This document shows, in pieces, positions 6,593-13,211 of a DNA stretch of 13,944 bases. The position numbers were made by a program, and so were the translations under genes. Within the stretch, counting starts at the first letter, position 1, and every line of letters starts with the position of its first letter. Source of the stretch: Streptomyces sp. MMG1533 (GTDB lineage: Bacteria > Actinomycetota > Actinomycetes > Streptomycetales > Streptomycetaceae). Below the pieces are notes generated by a model. It did no database searches and was not told where the DNA came from. It saw nothing but the letters and a program-made list of their open reading frames with translations. The DNA is taken from positions 1 to 13,944 of the forward strand of contig NZ_LGDG01000038.1 of the NCBI RefSeq assembly GCF_001279775.1. The letters are read 5' to 3'.

Positions 6593-7249
6593 GTGACCGC
6601 CCCCGAGTCGCCCCAGCCCGTAGACGCGCCCGACGACGACAAGTCGCACGTGCCTCCGCTGACGACCCGTGTCGTCATCGCCGAGGACGAGGCCCTGATT
6701 CGCCTCGATCTCAAAGAGATGCTGGAGGAAGAGGGCTACAGCGTCGTAGGCGAGGCCGGTGATGGCGAGCAGGCCGTCGAGCTTGCCCGCGAGCACAAGC
6801 CGGACCTCGTGATCCTTGACGTGAAGATGCCCAAGCTCGACGGGATCTCCGCCGCGGAGAAGATCGCCGAGGAGCGCATCGCCCCGGTGCTGATGCTTAC
6901 CGCCTTCTCGCAGCGTGACCTCGTCGAGCGTGCCCGGGATGCCGGTGCCATGGCGTATCTCGTGAAGCCGTTCAGCAAGAGCGATGTCGTGCCGGCGATC
7001 GAGATGGCGGTGTCGCGCTTCACGGAGTTGAGGGAGCTGGAGAACGAGGTCGCGGACCTCACTCTGCGGCTGGAGACCCGGAAGTTGGTGGACCGTGCGA
7101 AGTCCATCCTTCAGACGGAGTACGGGCTGACCGAGCCCGCCGCGTTCCGTTGGATCCAGAAGACGTCGATGGATCGTCGGATGTCGATGCAGCAGGTCGC
7201 CGAGGCGGTCATCCAGGATGCCGACGAGAAGAAGAACGGCAAGGGCTGA
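6593..7249 (+). CDS. pdtaR: ANTAR-domain response regulator, PdtaR-like
   Basis: A 218-residue two-domain regulator. After a disordered acidic lead (1-24) comes a receiver domain (26-140) with acidic pocket Glu31-Asp32, phosphoacceptor Asp76 in LVILDVKMP, Thr103 and Lys125-Pro126. A coiled linker (about 143-165) leads into an ANTAR domain (about 157-207; ...LVDRAKSIL, EPAAFRWIQKTSM, RRMSMQQVAEAVI). ANTAR proteins bind paired hexaloop hairpins in mRNA and prevent termination or alter translation when phosphorylated. The closest characterised relative is M. tuberculosis PdtaR (Rv1626), partner of kinase PdtaS, which also lies in the pykA-polA region. No kinase is encoded here. GTG at 6593 is set by AAGGAG (6582-6587) five bases upstream. 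It diverges from tRNA-Leu and converges on livF. Confidence 0.95.
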   Translation: MTAPESPQPVDAPDDDKSHVPPLTTRVVIAEDEALIRLDLKEMLEEEGYSVVGEAGDGEQAVELAREHKPDLVILDVKMPKLDGISAAEKIAEERIAPVLMLTAFSQRDLVERARDAGAMAYLVKPFSKSDVVPAIEMAVSRFTELRELENEVADLTLRLETRKLVDRAKSILQTEYGLTEPAAFRWIQKTSMDRRMSMQQVAEAVIQDADEKKNGKG

Positions 7250-7268
7250 CCTCAGCCGTACCGCATGC

Positions 7269-7309
7269 GAAGAGGCCCGCGTCCCCGGTTCGGGGGCGCG
7301 GGCCTCTTC
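7269..7309. terminator. Terminator hairpin shared by the response regulator and livF
   Basis: Arms 7269-7286 and 7292-7309 pair over 18 bp with one G-T pair around a five-base loop (GGTTC). It lies between two convergent genes (stops at 7249 and 7329) and is nearly symmetric, so it can act in both directions. There is no U-tract on either side. Confidence 0.88.
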
Positions 7310-7328
7310 GTGTGGCCTGGAGTGCGTC

Positions 7329-8045
7329 CTAGTCCTCGCCGAGGTATGCCTTCCGTACGGACTCGTCGTGCAGCAGGTCCTGCCCGCTGCCGGAGACGAC
7401 GATGCTGCCGACCTCCATGACGTGTCCCTGGTCGGCCAGGGAGAGGGCGGCCTGGGCGTTCTGTTCGACGAGGAGGATCGTCGTGCCCTGGGACTTGAGC
7501 TCGGAGATGGTGGCCATGATCTTCTGCATCATGATGGGGGAGAGGCCCATGGAGGGTTCGTCCAGCATCAGGAGCTTCGGCTGGGACATCAGGGCTCTGC
7601 CCATCGCCAGCATCTGCTGTTCGCCACCGGAGAGGGTTCCCGCGGCCTGCCTGCGACGCTCTCCCAGGATCGGGAACAGGTCGTAGGCGCGCTGGATGTC
7701 CTTCTCGATGCCTTCCTTGTCCTTCCTCAGGAATGCGCCGAGCTGGAGGTTCTCGGCGATGGTGAGGCGGGGGAAGATGTGGCGGCCTTCGGGGGAGTGG
7801 GCGAGGCCGAGGGCGACGATCTTGTGGGCGGCGACGCCGGTCAGCGGCTTGCCGTCGAAGATGATCTTTCCGCTTGTGGGCTTCAGCAGGCCTGAGAGCG
7901 TGCGCAGGGTGGTCGTCTTGCCGGCGCCGTTGGTGCCGATGAGGGTGACGACCTGGCCGGCTTCGACGCTGAAGGAGATGCCCTTGACGGCTTCGATCTT
8001 GCCGTAGGAGACCCGGAGGTCTTCGACCTCTAGCAGTGCGGTCAC
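7329..8045 (-). CDS. livF: Branched-chain amino-acid ABC transporter ATP-binding protein LivF
   Basis: A 238-residue ATPase, the usual LivF length (~235). It powers uptake of leucine, isoleucine, valine or related amino acids together with LivG at the inner face of the membrane. Walker A is GTNGAGKTT (37-45), the ABC signature is LSGGEQ (138-143), Walker B is LLMLDEP with Asp162-Glu163, followed by LLVEQNAQ with the switch-region residues typical of LivF. The start is a GTG at 8045 preceded by AAGGGAG about 7 bases upstream; it overlaps the livG stop as GTGA, implying translational coupling. It is the last gene of the operon and ends before the bidirectional hairpin at 7269-7309. The reading frame is open upstream, but that sequence is antisense-frame noise within livG. 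Confidence 0.96.
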   Translation of the reverse strand: MTALLEVEDLRVSYGKIEAVKGISFSVEAGQVVTLIGTNGAGKTTTLRTLSGLLKPTSGKIIFDGKPLTGVAAHKIVALGLAHSPEGRHIFPRLTIAENLQLGAFLRKDKEGIEKDIQRAYDLFPILGERRRQAAGTLSGGEQQMLAMGRALMSQPKLLMLDEPSMGLSPIMMQKIMATISELKSQGTTILLVEQNAQAALSLADQGHVMEVGSIVVSGSGQDLLHDESVRKAYLGED

Positions 8046-8911
8046 TGGGCTTCTCCCTTGGTGCTGGTGGTGCTCTGCGCGTCGGCTCCTGCCTCGGCCG
8101 CGGCGACTTCCGCCGCCTCCGCTTCTCCGGGCTCGCCCTCGAACGGTTCGCCGAGGTAGGCGGCGATGACGCGCTCGTCGGCCTGGACGACCTCGGAGGT
8201 GCCTTCGACGAGCTTTTCGCCCTGGACGAGGACGGCGACGCGGTCGCACAGGTTGAAGATGAAGCGCATGTCGTGCTCGATGACGAGGACGGCGACGCCC
8301 TTGTCGCGGATGGCGAAGACCAGTTCTTCGGTGGCCCGCGTCTCCTGGGGGTTCATGCCGGCGGTGGGCTCGTCCAGGAGGAGGAGGCCCGGCTCGGACG
8401 CCAGCGCTCTCGCGATCTCGAGCTTGCGCTGTTCGCCGTAGGGGAGGTTCCTGGCGAGGTGGTCGCGTTTGTGGGCGAGGCCGATGAACTCGAGGAGTTC
8501 CATGGCCCGTTCCTCGCTGGCCTTTTCGGCCTTCTTGAAGCCGGGGCCGCGGAGGAGGGCCGACCACAGGCCTTCCTTGGTCCGCGTGTGGCGGCCGACG
8601 AGGACGTTTTCCAGGACCGTCATGTTGGCGAACAGGCGGATGTTCTGGAAGGTGCGGGCGATGCCGGCCTGGGTGACGAGGTGGGGCTTGGGCGGGAGGA
8701 CCTTGCCCTTGTACGAGACCGTTCCCTCGGTGGGGATGTACAGGCCTGTCAGGCAGTTGAAGAAGGTGGTCTTTCCGGCGCCGTTCGGACCGATGAGACC
8801 CACGATCTCGCCGGTGTTGACCGTGAAGTCGACGGAGCGGACGGCGGTCAGGCCGCCGAAGCGCATGGTGACGTCGCGGGCTTCGAGTACTGGTGTTGTC
8901 ATGTCGGTCAC
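8042..8911 (-). CDS. livG: Branched-chain amino-acid ABC transporter ATP-binding protein LivG
   Basis: A 289-residue ATPase, partner of LivF. Walker A is GPNGAGKTT (41-49), the signature is the LivG-type LPYGEQRKLEIARAL, Walker B is LLLLDEP with Asp180-Glu181, then VLVIEHDM with the switch His. The conserved ARTFQNIRLF Q-loop region and the LivG C-terminal ERVIAAYLGE are present. After that the protein runs on for about 35 residues of Glu/Ala/Gly-rich tail that E. coli LivG (255 residues) lacks; its role is unknown. The start is taken as GTG 8911, overlapping the livM stop as GTGA and preceded by AAGGCGG; an in-frame ATG three codons later (8902) is the alternative but has no Shine-Dalgarno. 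It overlaps livF by four bases at its other end. Confidence 0.95.
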   Translation of the reverse strand: MTDMTTPVLEARDVTMRFGGLTAVRSVDFTVNTGEIVGLIGPNGAGKTTFFNCLTGLYIPTEGTVSYKGKVLPPKPHLVTQAGIARTFQNIRLFANMTVLENVLVGRHTRTKEGLWSALLRGPGFKKAEKASEERAMELLEFIGLAHKRDHLARNLPYGEQRKLEIARALASEPGLLLLDEPTAGMNPQETRATEELVFAIRDKGVAVLVIEHDMRFIFNLCDRVAVLVQGEKLVEGTSEVVQADERVIAAYLGEPFEGEPGEAEAAEVAAAEAGADAQSTTSTKGEAQ

Positions 8912-10704
8912 GCCCCCGCCTTGGTCACGGTGGCCGGTTCGTCGGTCAGCGTTGTCTGTTCTGGGATGTCGAGTTGGCCGGTTTCGTGGAACTCCAGCTG
9001 GTTGCGGCGGTTGGCGATGATGCCTTCGGGGCGGAAGCGCATCAGGAGGATGAGCGCGACGCCGAAGGCGAGCAGCGACTTGTCCTGGAGGAACACGAGC
9101 TTCTCGGGCAGCAGGTAGAGCAGGGCTGCGCCGAGGAGCGGTCCGGCGACTGTGCCCATGCCGCCGAGGACGACTGCGGCGAGGAGGAAGGCCGAGTTGG
9201 GCGGGGTGGAGCCGGCGAACTGGTACGGCGTCGGGACGACGCTGTAGGTGACGTGGGCGCTGACGGTGCCGGCGAGGCCGGCGAGGGAGGCGCCGAGGGC
9301 GAAGGCGATGAGTTTGACGCGGAAGCCGTTGATGCCCATGGCGGTGGCGGCGGTCTCGTCTTCGCGGATGGCGATCCAGGAGCGGCCGATGCGGGAGTCG
9401 GCGGCGCGGGTGTAGACGAGCACCACGATCGCCATGATGAGGACCATCAGCAGGTAGTAGTTGGCGAAGCGGCCGAGGGTGAAGCCGGCGATGTCGTGTG
9501 CTTCGCCCATGTTGAAGCCGAAGAAGCTGAGGTCGGGGATGGACGGGATGCCGTTGGGCCCGTTGGTGATGTCGGGTCCGGAGACGCCGTCCATGTTGTT
9601 GACGGCGATGCGGAAGATTTCTCCGAAGCCGAGGGTGACGATGGCGAGGTAGTCGCCGCGCAGTCGCAGGGTGGGGGCGCCGATGAGGACGCCGAAGAGG
9701 AGGCTGGCGGCGGCGCCGGTGAGGGCGGCGGCCCAGAAGGGGAACTGGACGCCGGAGAAGGTGGAGAACTCGGAGCCGGAGACGAGTGCGGCGGTGTAGG
9801 CGCCGACGCCGAGGAAGGCGACGTATCCGAGGTCGAGGAGGCCGGCGAGGCCGACGACGATGTTGAGGCCGAGGGCGACGGTCCCGAAGATCAGGATGTT
9901 GACGCCGATGTTGGCGTAGTGGTCGTCGGTCTGGGTGAAGGGGAACGCGATGGCCGCGAGGAAGCCCATGGCGAGCGTGAAGCTGCGGTTGTGGGCGACG
10001 AGGCGGGAGAAGCGGTCCATGAGGCCGGCGGTGTGCAGGGCCCAGGCGAAGAAGACGACGACGATGAGGTAGCCGATGAAGAGTTCGCCGTACTCGGTGT
10101 CGATGCCGTAGGTGAAGACGGCGAGGCCGAGGATGGTGGCGAGGGTGATGACGGCGCGTTCCAGCCAGGGTGTGAGGGGCTGGGCGGCGGGGATGGCATC
10201 GGGTTTGGTGATGTACGCCTTGAGGCTTTCCTTGGTGCTGTTCTCGGCGGTGCCTTCTTGGGGGAGGGCGAAGGCGCCGAGGACGGGCAGCAGGGAGGCG
10301 ATGGCTGCGATCCAGCCGCCGGGTTCGAGGTTGACGACGCCGCCGAGGTTGCTGGCGATGGCGATGACGGTGAACCAGGTGGTGCCGAAGCCGCCGAGGG
10401 CCGCGAGGGTGAGGGGGGCGTTGTTGCGGGCGGGCAGGAGCCAGCCGAGGCCTCGGACGCCGTAGAGGGAGAGGGTGAAGAGGGTGGTGAGGAGGCCGGC
10501 GGTGAAGGTGAGCCATTGCAGGCCGCCGGGGTAGCCGTTGATGGTGAGGTCGCCGGGGAACTTGGAGGTCCAGGTCCAGGCGAGGAAGGCGGAGGCGGCG
10601 GTGGCTGTGCCGCCGGCGAGGAGGAGGCCGCGGGCGGCGGCTTCCGGGAGGGGGATGAGGCCGCGGGTGGCGGGGCTGGTGGTGGTGTCGGTCATCGTGA
10701 TCAC
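8908..10704 (-). CDS. livM: Branched-chain amino-acid ABC transporter permease LivM with long N-terminal membrane extension
   Basis: A 598-residue membrane permease. The canonical LivM domain begins near Ile266 (NILIFGTVALGLNIVVG) and includes LRLRGDYLAIVTLGFGEI, GPNGI and the cytoplasmic coupling loop GRSWIAIREDETAATAMGI that meets the ATPases, then LAAVVLGGMGTVAGPLLGA. The first ~260 residues are extra: hydrophobic segments lie near 25-45, 62-84, 97-120, 129-148, 181-201, 208-228 and 242-257, with a polar linker at 149-180. E. coli LivM also has an N-terminal extension but is 425 residues overall. The start is taken as GTG 10704, overlapping the livH stop as GTGA. ATG at 10695 (three codons later, with AGGG about nine bases upstream) is an equal alternative. 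It shares a four-base overlap with livG. Confidence 0.94.
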   Translation of the reverse strand: MITMTDTTTSPATRGLIPLPEAAARGLLLAGGTATAASAFLAWTWTSKFPGDLTINGYPGGLQWLTFTAGLLTTLFTLSLYGVRGLGWLLPARNNAPLTLAALGGFGTTWFTVIAIASNLGGVVNLEPGGWIAAIASLLPVLGAFALPQEGTAENSTKESLKAYITKPDAIPAAQPLTPWLERAVITLATILGLAVFTYGIDTEYGELFIGYLIVVVFFAWALHTAGLMDRFSRLVAHNRSFTLAMGFLAAIAFPFTQTDDHYANIGVNILIFGTVALGLNIVVGLAGLLDLGYVAFLGVGAYTAALVSGSEFSTFSGVQFPFWAAALTGAAASLLFGVLIGAPTLRLRGDYLAIVTLGFGEIFRIAVNNMDGVSGPDITNGPNGIPSIPDLSFFGFNMGEAHDIAGFTLGRFANYYLLMVLIMAIVVLVYTRAADSRIGRSWIAIREDETAATAMGINGFRVKLIAFALGASLAGLAGTVSAHVTYSVVPTPYQFAGSTPPNSAFLLAAVVLGGMGTVAGPLLGAALLYLLPEKLVFLQDKSLLAFGVALILLMRFRPEGIIANRRNQLEFHETGQLDIPEQTTLTDEPATVTKAGA

Positions 10705-11630
10705 GCCCTGTCCGCGACGCGTTCGCCGAGTAGGCCTTGTGGCCTGACGAGGAGGACGATGATGAGGAGGGCGAAGGCCCAGACGTTGGCCCAGCCTTGG
10801 CCGCCGAGTTGCTGCATGCCGGGGATGCCGTCGATGTAGGCGGAGGCGAGGGTTTCGGCGATGCCGAGGACGATGCCGCCGAGCATGGCGCCGTAGATGT
10901 TGCCGATGCCGCCGAGGACGGCGGCGGTGAACGCCTTGAGGCCCATGAGGAAGCCCATGCGGTAGTCGACGTTGCCGTACTTGAGGCCGTAGGCGACGGC
11001 TGCTACGGCGGCGAAGAAGCCGCCGATGGCGAAGGCGATGACGATGATGCGGTTGGTGTCGATGCCCATGAGCTGTGCGGTGTCCGGGTCTTGCGCGGTG
11101 GCCTGCATGGCGCGGCCGGTGCGGCTCTTGCGGACGAAGAAGGCGAGGCCGGACATGCAGATGATGGCGGCGGCGACCAGGAAGATGTCGGCGTCCTTGA
11201 TGGTGATGGAGCCGATGTCGTGGGTGGCGTCGAGGCCGGGGAAGGCGCGGGCGCGGTCGGCGTCGGGGTAGAAGTTACGGACGACCTCCTGGAGCGCGAG
11301 GGAGAGGCCGATGGCGGTGATGAGCGGTGCTAGCCGTGGTGCTCCGCGCAGTGGCCGGTAGGCGAACCGTTCCGCTCCGACGGCGATGAGGATGGCGACG
11401 ATTCCGCCGCCTATCAGCATCAGGGGGACGGCGATGGCCATCGCTGTGCCGTCGGGGAGGATGTAGAAGTAGACCGTGAGTGCGCCGAAGGCGCCGGTCA
11501 TGAAGATCTCGCCGTGCGCGAAGTTGATGAGCTGGACGATGCCGTACACCATCGTGTAGCCGATGGCGATGAGCCCGTACATCGAGCCTAGAAGCAGCCC
11601 GTTGGCCAGCTGCTGCGGCAGGGTGTTCAC
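10701..11630 (-). CDS. livH: Branched-chain amino-acid ABC transporter permease LivH
   Basis: A 309-residue integral membrane permease, essentially the length of E. coli LivH (308). It forms the transmembrane pore with LivM. Family landmarks are QQLANGLLLGSMYGLIAIGYTMVYGI near the start (split: LANGLLLGSMY, then IAIGYTMVYGI), INFAHGEIFM, FAYRPLRGAPRLAPLI, and the coupling loop GRAMQATAQDPDTAQLMGI, then KAFTAAVLGGIG. About eight hydrophobic segments can be counted. The GTG at 11630 has a strong GGAGG (11642-11638) seven bases upstream. It is the first gene after the stem-loop that follows livK, about 128 bases away, and is coupled to livM by a GTGA overlap. Confidence 0.96.
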   Translation of the reverse strand: MNTLPQQLANGLLLGSMYGLIAIGYTMVYGIVQLINFAHGEIFMTGAFGALTVYFYILPDGTAMAIAVPLMLIGGGIVAILIAVGAERFAYRPLRGAPRLAPLITAIGLSLALQEVVRNFYPDADRARAFPGLDATHDIGSITIKDADIFLVAAAIICMSGLAFFVRKSRTGRAMQATAQDPDTAQLMGIDTNRIIVIAFAIGGFFAAVAAVAYGLKYGNVDYRMGFLMGLKAFTAAVLGGIGNIYGAMLGGIVLGIAETLASAYIDGIPGMQQLGGQGWANVWAFALLIIVLLVRPQGLLGERVADRA

Positions 11631-11696
11631 CGCATGGCCTCCATGTCGCTGGTGGTCGTGTGCACTGGATGCGTGCCGGGGGGTCTGGGTGTGGAA

Positions 11697-11735
11697 ACGG
11701 GCCGCGCGGTCGGGGTCCCCTTCCGCGCGGCCCGT
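11697..11735 (-). terminator. Stem-loop between livK and livH (partial terminator or mRNA stabiliser)
   Basis: A perfect 13-bp GC-rich stem, arms 11697-11709 and 11723-11735, with a 13-base loop that itself contains GGGG/CCCC. It begins 24 bases after the livK stop on the transcribed strand and has no U-tract. No obvious promoter is seen between it and livH, so some read-through is expected. In such transporters this layout usually yields more receptor than permease mRNA; that role is inferred here. Confidence 0.72.
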
Positions 11736-11758
11736 GGTGAGGTGTGGTGGGGCCTGGA

Positions 11759-12997
11759 TCAGCCGAGGTCGGCGGTGCCGGTCTCGACAGCCTTCCACGC
11801 ACCCTTTTCGACCTGGTAGACGGTGAGCTGCTTGTTCGTGGTGTCGCCGTACTGGTCGAAGGCGACCTTGCCGCTGATGCCTTCGAAGTCGGACTTCTGG
11901 ACCTCGTCGACGACGCTGGAGCGCAGCTTGTTGATGTCGGAGGGGACCTTGCCGTCGTTGGCGTCCACGGCGGCCTTCACGGCCTTGATGATGGCGGTGG
12001 TGGCGTCGTAGGCGTAGGCACCGTAGGCGCCGTAGTCACCCTTGTAGCCCTTGGCCTTGTACGTCTCGATGAACGTCTTGGCGGCGGGCAGGGTGTCGGC
12101 GGGGACGCCGATGGCGGTGGCGAGGTCGCCCTCGGAGGAGGCGCCGGCGGTTTCGATGTAGGTGGAGGCGAACATGCCGTCGCCGCCGAACAGCGGGATC
12201 TTGACGCCGCCGTCCTTCATCTGCTTGGTGATCAGCGCGGACTCGTCGTACTGGCCGCCGTAGTAGAGCAGGTCGGCGCCGGAGTTCTTGATCTTGGTGA
12301 CGAGGGAGCCGAAGTCCTTGTCGCCGGTGTTGACGTGGTCGGTGGAGACGACCGTGCCACCGAGCTTCTTGAACTGCTCGGCGAAGATCTTGGCCAGGCC
12401 GGCGCCGTAGGTCTGCTTGTCGTCGACGACAAAGACCTTCTTCTTCTTGAGCTTGTTGTAGGCGTAGCCGGCGGCGAAGCTGCCCTGCAGCTCGTCGGTG
12501 GTGGCGGTACGGAAGTACGTCTTGTAGGGACGCTTCTTGTCCGTCTGCCAGTTCTTGCCCTGGGTCAGCTCGGGGTTGGTGTTCGAGGGGGAGATCTGGA
12601 CCATGTTGGCCGAGGCGAACACCTGCAGCATCGACTGGGCGACGCCGGAGTTGAGCGGGCCGACGGAGCCGACGGCGGTCTTGTCGCCGGTGATGGCGGT
12701 GGCGTTCGACTGACCGGTGGCGGGCTGCGCCTTGTCGTCGTAGGCCTTCAGCTTGAACGTGACGCCGGGGACGAGCTTGTTCTTGTTGGCGTCGTCGACG
12801 GCGATCTGGGCGCCGTACTGGATGCCGAGGCCGGTGGTGGAGTTCTCACCGGAGAGCGGGGCGTCCACACCGATCGTCAGGGTGGTGCCGTCTCCGTTGT
12901 CGCCACTGTCGCCGCTGTCGTCACGGGAGCCGCAAGCGGTGAGGGTCAGAGCTCCAGTCGCGAGGACGGAGGTAAGTATCACCAAGGAACGTCGCAC
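11759..12997 (-). CDS. livK: Branched-chain amino-acid ABC transporter substrate-binding lipoprotein (LivK family)
   Basis: A 412-residue solute receptor. The N-terminus is a lipoprotein signal: MRRS, hydrophobic 5-19, lipobox L19-T-A-C22, so Cys22 is lipidated and the protein stays at the outer face of the membrane. A Ser/Asp/Gly-rich linker (23-37) follows. The mature part is a type I periplasmic-binding fold (TLTIGVDAPLSG, YDDKAQPATG, VGPLNSGVAQSM, ISPSNTNPELT, YGAGLAKIF, YGGQYDESALI, GYKGDYGAYGAYAYDAT), typical of Leu/Ile/Val receptors, though the exact ligand could be another amino acid or urea. GTG at 12997 has AAAGGA (13009-13004) six bases upstream. It is the first gene of the liv cluster and is separated from livH by a 13-bp stem-loop. 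Confidence 0.95.
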   Translation of the reverse strand: MRRSLVILTSVLATGALTLTACGSRDDSGDSGDNGDGTTLTIGVDAPLSGENSTTGLGIQYGAQIAVDDANKNKLVPGVTFKLKAYDDKAQPATGQSNATAITGDKTAVGSVGPLNSGVAQSMLQVFASANMVQISPSNTNPELTQGKNWQTDKKRPYKTYFRTATTDELQGSFAAGYAYNKLKKKKVFVVDDKQTYGAGLAKIFAEQFKKLGGTVVSTDHVNTGDKDFGSLVTKIKNSGADLLYYGGQYDESALITKQMKDGGVKIPLFGGDGMFASTYIETAGASSEGDLATAIGVPADTLPAAKTFIETYKAKGYKGDYGAYGAYAYDATTAIIKAVKAAVDANDGKVPSDINKLRSSVVDEVQKSDFEGISGKVAFDQYGDTTNKQLTVYQVEKGAWKAVETGTADLG

Positions 12998-13211
12998 AAT
13001 CAGTCCTTTCCGCAGTCACTGCCATCCCTGTGGGGGCGGCGGGTGCCGCGCTGGTACCGAACTCCCGATGGAGCGGTGACTGGCCGTGACTCTAAGCCCG
13101 GTCTGTGGGCAGGGGCATCGCCCGCAGCTGGCTTGTGACTTTCTTGTTATGACGTGATGGAGGGATCGCTTCGCCGAAGGGAGCTCTCGGACGGTTTGGC
13201 GGGCTTTCTGC
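12998..13211 (-). promoter_or_regulatory. livK upstream region with GTGACT repeats and a candidate -10
   Basis: This 214-base gap holds no gene. On the minus strand TAGAGT (13094-13089) fits a -10 box and would start transcription near 13082. The hexamer GTGACT (+ strand) occurs at 13076-13081, 13086-13091 and 13135-13140, and inverted at 13014-13019. The first two are exactly 10 bases apart and overlap the candidate -10 and start point. The leader also has a GCGGC-gggt-GCCGC hairpin (13036-13049) and a palindrome GCAGT-c-ACTGC (13012-13022) just ahead of the Shine-Dalgarno. No good -35 is seen, and no clear terminator for the upstream gene beyond a short CTTCG-c-CGAAG (13169-13179). Confidence 0.3.

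Noticed and set aside
8893..10839. A 648-codon open frame on the + strand across livM
   Set aside because: The product is a Gly/Glu/Asp/Ala-rich antisense shadow of livM without domain structure.
11627..11635. Two-codon upstream frame (ATGCGGTGA) overlapping the livH start
   Set aside because: The GGAGG is only two bases from this ATG, too close for initiation, but well placed for the livH GTG.
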